7,986 nt of DNA, taken from the NCBI GenBank assembly GCA_038231495.1, contig JBBRLG010000357.1:1-7986 (forward strand), in the 5' to 3' direction. The first letter of the stretch is position 1, and each line of letters opens with the position of its first letter. The notes below the pieces were generated by a model. That model saw only the letters and a program-made list of their open reading frames with translations. It was not told where the DNA came from and did not search any database. The position numbers were made by a program, and so were the translations under genes. Below, one piece after another: positions 6,001 through 7,986 of this stretch. The stretch comes from JBBRLG01 sp038231495. Lineage in GTDB: Bacteria > Planctomycetota > Planctomycetia > Gemmatales > Gemmataceae.

Positions 6001-7986
6001 GAAAACGGCCGAACGGCGCTAAGCGAAATCGGCATGCACGCTATTCTTACGCCCATTCCCCTTCCCGTGAACCATGTCGTGAAACTCGGCATCGACCACG
6101 TGGTAGGCGAGGTGGTAAGCGACCACCTTAACCAGGACACAAAAAATATCACCCCGCCTCCACCGCCGCTGGACCCGCCCCCGCCGGTGCCGCCCCCGCC
6201 GGACCCACCCCCGCCGACCCCACCGCCGCCGATCCAGCCGCCGCCAACCCAGCCGCCGGTGGCCCACACCAGAACGGAGGACCTGTTCTCCGGCGATCCC
6301 AACGACATCACCGGACCGGCCGGCTTCGGGCCGCAGGGCTTCATCCAGCCCAACCAGACGTTCCCCTACCGCATCGACTTCCAGAACAAGCCCGACGCCT
6401 CGGCGCCCGCCCAGGTCGTCGTCGTCACGCAGCAATTGGACCCGAACCTCGACCTGAGCACGTTCCAACTCGGCGACATCGGCTTCGGCAACATGAGCAT
6501 CCCCGTGCCGGCCGGACGCACCGCGTTCAGCACGCGCGTCGATGCCCGCGCCTCGGTCGGCGTCTTCGTGGACGTGACCGCCGCCGTCAACCTCCTGACC
6601 GGCCTGGCCACCTGGACCTTTACCTCCATCGACCCCACGACGTTCGACGTGCCGATCCCGCTCCTCGAAGGCTTCTTGCCGCCGGACGTGACGGCCCCGC
6701 AAGGCGAGGGCTACGTCACCTACACCGTGCGGCCCAAGGCGACTTCGCCGACCGGCAGCGTGATCAACGCCAAGGCCACCATCGTCTTCGACATCAACGC
6801 CCCGCTGGACACGGCGCCGATTTTCAACACCCTCGACGCCGGGCCGGTAACGAGCACCGTCGCCCCGCTGCCCGCCGTGACCAACACCCTCACCTTCACC
6901 GTGAATTGGTCCGGGACCGACGTTGCCGGCGGCTCCGGCATCGCCTCCTATGACGTCTATGTTGCCGACAACGGCGGCTCCTTCCAGCCGCTGGTGCTGA
7001 CTACCACCCAAACCTCGACGGCCTTTACCGGCCAGAACGGCCACACCTACGGGTTCTATAGCATCGCGACCGACAACGTTGGCCATCGCCAGGCGACCCC
7101 CGCGACCGCCCAGGCGCAAACGCAGATCACGCAGGTCACGACCGGCGTTTCGACCATCGCGTTCGGTGCCGCCGCGTACCGCTTTGACGAGAAGAGTGGT
7201 ACCATCACCCTGACCGTCACCCGCACCTCTGGCACCGCCGGCACCGTGACGGTCCAGTACGACGTGTCGGTCGCGGCCAGCTTGCGGACCAAGTACCAGG
7301 CCGTACCCAACACGGACTTCACGGGCGTCATGAACGGCACCGTGACGTTCAACCCCGGCGACACGCAGAAGAATATCACGTTTGCCATCACCTTGGAAAA
7401 CCTGGTCGAGGAGAACAAGTCGTTCGTCGTGACGCTCCGCAGCCCGACCGGCGGCGCGTTGCTGGGGTCGCAGGTCTCGACGACGGTAACGATCCTGGAC
7501 GACAACCTGCCGGTGGTGCCCAACGCCACGCCGAAGCTGGCCACGTTGCAGAAAGCGGGCATCGGCTTCGGCACCAGCGACGAGCATTACCAGCAGTTCG
7601 TGCGCAGCGCCTACGACCACTACCTGCGGCGCAAGCCCTCCGACGGCGAGGTTAAGTACTGGGTCGATCTGATGAAGGCGTACCAGAACGACCACACCAA
7701 GGGTTTGAAGCAGGAGCAGATCGAGGCGGGCTTCATCGACTCGAAGGAGTACATCGGCCGCTTCGGCAGCGTCGGCAAGGCCTGGATCGACGGCATCTAC
7801 CAGGACCTGCTGGCCCGCGGCCCGGATGCCAACGGCGAGGCGTACTGGTTAAAGCAGCTGGCCGCCGGTCTGGACCCGACGCTCGTGGCCCTGGGTTTCA
7901 CGACGAGCCTGGAGCGGCTGCAAAACCGCGTGTCGGCCACCTATCAAACGTTGCTGGAGCGTCCCGCGGACGCCGGTGGGTTGCAA
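1..7986 (+). CDS. Giant multidomain RHS/YD-repeat surface protein, internal fragment (both ends outside window)
   Basis: Frame 1 reads through all 2662 codons without a stop; no start or stop belongs to the window, so this is the middle of a larger gene. Domains in order: haemagglutinin-like beta-strand repeats (about 1-655), CARDB-like (658-769), PPC-like (771-882), IPT/TIG-like (883-972), a pre-RHS region (974-1240), YD repeats with RHS-associated core (1241-1953), a His/Asn-rich segment (1954-2051), a polyproline linker (2052-2086), a DUF11-like beta module (2088-2280), an FN3-like module (2287-2380), Calx-beta (2383-2502) and DUF4214 (2529 onward). Every recognised module is typical of exported proteins, so a secreted or cell-surface location is inferred; the signal peptide would lie upstream. 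The only enzymatic activity suggested is possible self-cleavage in the RHS core. Substrate and partner are unknown. The reading frame is very secure; the cellular role is not. Confidence 0.95.
40..600 (+). repeat. Haemagglutinin-like beta-strand repeat, copy 1 (187 residues)
   Basis: The unit runs from VNNGTI to the residue before the next VNNSTI (residues 14-200). Landmarks, each found again in copy 2, are FFGA, DNRAG, FDFRGDSS, NEGT-x-RKSAG, GGVIDVQTGTLSPF, GGTFTVAAGATLD, YTGSGAGTV, NFPAGMFQW-x-GG and GATLTN. Gly, Thr, Ala and Val dominate, Cys is absent, and strands alternate with short turns, which fits a right-handed beta-solenoid of the filamentous-haemagglutinin or autotransporter-passenger kind. 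It probably forms a rigid extracellular stalk or adhesive surface. The fold is inferred from composition and spacing. Confidence 0.8.
601..1152 (+). repeat. Haemagglutinin-like beta-strand repeat, copy 2 (184 residues)
   Basis: This copy follows copy 1 with no spacer and repeats its landmarks in the same order (residues 201-384). The offset between copies changes from 187 to 188, 186 and then 184 residues, so a few single-codon insertions and deletions have occurred without loss of frame. DNA identity is patchy but locally very high: nt 100-144 and 661-705 match at 42 of 45 bases, and nt 322-354 and 883-915 at 32 of 33. That pattern points to fairly recent duplication or gene conversion. Confidence 0.8.
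1153..1320 (+). repeat. Degenerate, shortened third repeat copy
   Basis: VNRGTI at residue 385 takes the place of VNN-x-TI. It is followed by a recognisable TLEN-x-x-GG-LIDF-HD (compare DNRAG-x-x-FDFRGD) and LLNRGTFRRL (compare LLNEGTLRKS). After that the match to the long unit fades: the VIDVQTGTLSPF and NFPAGMFQW segments do not recur in their usual form. The array seems to end here by decay or truncation. The right boundary is approximate. Confidence 0.6.
1321..1965 (+). other. Beta-solenoid-like passenger region, end of the stalk
   Basis: Residues 441-655 contain short strand-turn elements (TLDNPGTVEVGAGTLQF, LSGGTWVVDAGATLDLG, LANSGSAVVGPGSTLTVSG). The last part, about residues 561-625, has the pattern G-x-F-x-x-L-x-V-TG-x-A-x-LAGTL-x-V-x-L-x-x-GF-x-P-x-x-G, commonly seen where autotransporter-like repeats end in bacterial exoproteins. 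No translocator beta-barrel follows, so this is not a classical type V autotransporter. The role is probably structural or adhesive; no ligand can be named. Confidence 0.6.
1972..2307 (+). other. CARDB-like Ig-fold domain
   Basis: Residues 658-769 begin with ADLTVTQI, continue through GQNVTVTYKVKNLS and W-x-DSVYLA-x-DG, and end in the diagnostic VPDTNRANN near residues 757-765. This is the usual layout of the CARDB family (cell-adhesion-related domain in bacteria), an extracellular beta-sandwich. It probably acts as a spacer or adhesion module linking the stalk to the later domains. The length of about 110 residues is normal for the family. Confidence 0.8.
2311..2646 (+). other. PPC-like (bacterial pre-peptidase C-terminal) beta-sandwich
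   Basis: Residues 771-882 include LALGATASGTIAAGQDVYYRV, then a strand-rich middle, then AGPYYVLLHGREG and FSLNA. The pattern of a leading SGTI-x-x-GQ-x-x-YY-x-V and a late G-x-YYVLL matches PPC-type domains often found in secreted proteins. No metal or catalytic site is obvious. It could instead be a related, unnamed jelly-roll domain. Confidence 0.55.
2647..2919 (+). other. IPT/TIG-like Ig-fold module
   Basis: Residues 883-972 contain VGPARAANLGPVTVTVVGDQF, a TFALVSG strand, an ATFDLTGLAFGTYDI segment and a closing AAFTVTNG. This order (a gain of order or value, a G-x-x-F, then a DL-x-x-L-x-x-G-x-YD-x-R-x-T) is the usual bacterial IPT/TIG layout. The role is probably structural. It is assigned from pattern only. 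Confidence 0.5.
2920..3480 (+). other. Conserved-looking pre-RHS region with beta-sandwich and helical part
   Basis: Residues 974-1160 first show beta-sandwich features (RPGQAGTKVTVEYSNAGSTD, APLLLLQSDNARFRLPG, GFSGTIIVEFQP). A more helical stretch follows (VFDWSTVKKALQP, DAWDVIFANLTAKLGNTVGS, VLDRDATYLGSLG). From memory, similar segments precede YD-repeat blocks in other giant planctomycete and cyanobacterial proteins. I cannot give a family name with confidence. Its position suggests it forms the entry or plug of the RHS block. Confidence 0.5.
3481..3720 (+). other. RHS block lead-in
   Basis: Residues 1161-1240 include a GNVALRISGLVRTF strand, QPDGSYRGLPGDFATL, and YQLREKDGTLKVYNPDG, the last being a usual entry motif before the first YD repeats of RHS proteins. 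Tyr and Asp frequency rises from here. The segment connects directly, without a linker, to the repeats. Confidence 0.6.
3721..5544 (+). repeat. YD (RHS) repeat block, about 20 repeats
   Basis: Residues 1241-1848 carry a serial motif close to Y-T-Y-D-x-x-G-R every 20 to 25 residues, for example YTYNAQGR (1277), FTYDAQGR, VSYDAVGR, YTYDAKGQ, FTYDAGGR, YAYDAAGR, YTYDALGR and FTYNALGQ. A few units are worn (FDANHR, FDPTFNR, YDAHRN). In known RHS, teneurin and ABC-toxin C proteins such repeats wind into a hollow beta-shell that encloses a cargo segment. The block is continuous and has no frame break. At DNA level the recurring word is close to tacacctacgacgc, which may favour slippage or recombination. 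Confidence 0.93.
5545..5859 (+). other. RHS repeat-associated core domain, ending in DPSGL
   Basis: Residues 1849-1953 hold the canonical core: SYLPFGE, FVGQFG, GLYFMRARYYDPKAGRF (1905-1921), TQPDPLGL (1922-1929), NLYQYASANPL (1935-1945) and HVDPSGL (1947-1953). In polymorphic RHS toxins and ABC-toxin C subunits this segment caps the shell and includes the aspartyl-protease-like site that cuts off the downstream tip. The conserved aspartates D1915, D1925 and D1949 are all present, so self-cleavage is possible but not shown. What follows is not a simple terminal toxin. Confidence 0.93.
5860..6153 (+). other. His/Asn-rich, less GC-rich tip-position segment, unknown function
   Basis: Residues 1954-2051 follow DPSGL exactly where RHS proteins switch to their variable C-terminal tip. 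The segment is rich in Asn, His and Glu, with seven histidines between 1979 and 2042 (1979, 1984, 1996, 2013, 2025, 2033, 2042). It also has a hydrophobic stretch near 2012-2039 (HAILTPIPLP, then VVKLGIDHVVGEVV). G+C falls to about 47-58 per cent per 60 bases, against about 72 per cent in a sampled YD-repeat line, and codons such as ATA, AGA, CGA and GTA appear. I recognise no toxin family or catalytic motif. It may be a small cargo, a decayed tip or a spacer. Confidence 0.6.
6154..6258 (+). repeat. Polyproline linker (CCG/CCC-rich low-complexity DNA)
   Basis: Residues 2052-2086 consist of runs of three to five prolines broken by L, D, V, T, I or Q (for example PPPPPLDPPPPVPPPP). Such stretches form stiff extended polyproline-II rods and separate the RHS half from the following modules. 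The DNA is CCG/CCC low complexity, prone to replication slippage and assembly error, yet the frame is intact on both sides. Confidence 0.9.
6262..6840 (+). other. DUF11-like beta-sandwich module
   Basis: Residues 2088-2280 contain SGDPNDITGPAGFG, FPYRIDFQNKPDASAPAQVV and VTQQLDPNLDLSTFQLGDIGFG, with a late YTVRPKA, then GSVINAKATIVFDINAPLDT. The combination of an early DPNDI-x-GP-x-GFG, a Y-x-I-x-F-x-N segment and a closing INA-x-A-x-IVFD-x-N recurs in large bacterial exoproteins as a beta-sandwich related to DUF11-type repeats. It is probably structural. The exact family name is uncertain. Confidence 0.55.
6859..7140 (+). other. Fibronectin type III-like module
   Basis: Residues 2287-2380 have a TFTVNWSGTD strand, GGSGIASYDVYVADNGG, then FTGQNGHTYGFYSIATDNVGH. 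The pattern W-x-G-x-D, then G-x-x-x-YDVYV, then G-x-TY-x-F-x-x-x-A-x-D-x-x-G is typical of the FN3-like modules of secreted bacterial proteins. The role is probably spacing or adhesion. Confidence 0.6.
7147..7506 (+). other. Calx-beta domain
   Basis: Residues 2383-2502 show the full Calx-beta pattern: FGAAAYRFDEKSGTITLTV, T-x-T-x-QY, NTDF, GTVTFNPGD, then VEENKSFVVTLRSP, and a closing VTILDDN. The acidic positions usual for calcium binding (DE near 2395, D in NTDF, EE in VEENKSF and DD in ILDDN) are present. In this family calcium stiffens the extracellular beta-sandwich. It is a single copy here. Confidence 0.88.
7585..7986 (+). other. DUF4214 domain, truncated by window end
   Basis: From residue 2529 the sequence turns helical and charged. 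Two full units are seen: FVRSAYDHYLRRKPSDGEVKYW to SKEYIGRFG, and WIDGIYQDLLARGPDANGEAYW to SLERLQNRV. A third starts with YQTLLERPADAGGLQ and is cut off at the last base. The pattern Y-x-x-LL-x-R-x-x-D-x-x-G-x-x-YW is diagnostic of DUF4214, a domain of unknown function often found in secreted or S-layer-like proteins, commonly near the C-terminus. The gene end may therefore lie not far downstream. Confidence 0.88.

Noticed and set aside
5860..6153. A specific nuclease or other named toxin tip
   Set aside because: Histidine richness alone is not a catalytic motif. I see no HNH, GHH or other recognisable toxin signature, so no activity is assigned.
6019..7695. Long minus-strand open frame of about 558 codons
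   Set aside because: It lies opposite the DUF11-like, FN3-like and Calx-beta modules. Its translation is repetitive and matches no family; the Gly-rich part is merely the complement of the polyproline DNA.

Overview
The window is the interior of one giant plus-strand gene. Frame 1 is open from the first base to the last (7986 nt, exactly 2662 codons). It contains no stop, no convincing start and no intergenic gap, so both ends of the gene lie outside the window. Residue numbers below count from base 1.

The sequence is GC-rich, with strong C/G preference at third codon positions. The domain mix is haemagglutinin-like beta-strand repeats, CARDB, a long YD/RHS block, Calx-beta and DUF4214. Such giant mosaic exoproteins are typical of Planctomycetes, especially Gemmata-like genera, and also occur in some cyanobacteria and myxobacteria. 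The planctomycete assignment is an inference from composition and architecture, not from a marker gene.

Layout in order: (1) nt 1-1152, two adjacent copies of a Gly/Thr/Ala-rich unit of about 187 residues, preceded by the tail of an earlier copy; (2) nt 1153-1965, a decayed third copy running into more beta-solenoid-like sequence; (3) nt 1972-2919, a CARDB-like domain, a PPC-like domain and an IPT/TIG-like domain; (4) nt 2920-3720, a region leading into the RHS block; (5) nt 3721-5859, about 20 YD repeats closed by an RHS-associated core ending in DPSGL; (6) nt 5860-6153, a less GC-rich, His/Asn-rich segment where RHS proteins normally carry their variable tip; (7) nt 6154-6258, a polyproline linker; (8) nt 6262-7506, beta-sandwich modules ending in a Calx-beta domain; (9) nt 7585-7986, DUF4214 repeats cut by the window end.

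The parts suggest a very large secreted or surface-attached protein. A repetitive adhesin-like stalk would lead to an RHS shell-like block, followed by calcium-binding and DUF4214 modules. The most unusual point is that the RHS core sits in the middle of the chain, with at least 709 residues after it, instead of delivering a C-terminal toxin tip. No RNA gene, mobile element, CRISPR array, promoter or terminator is supported.
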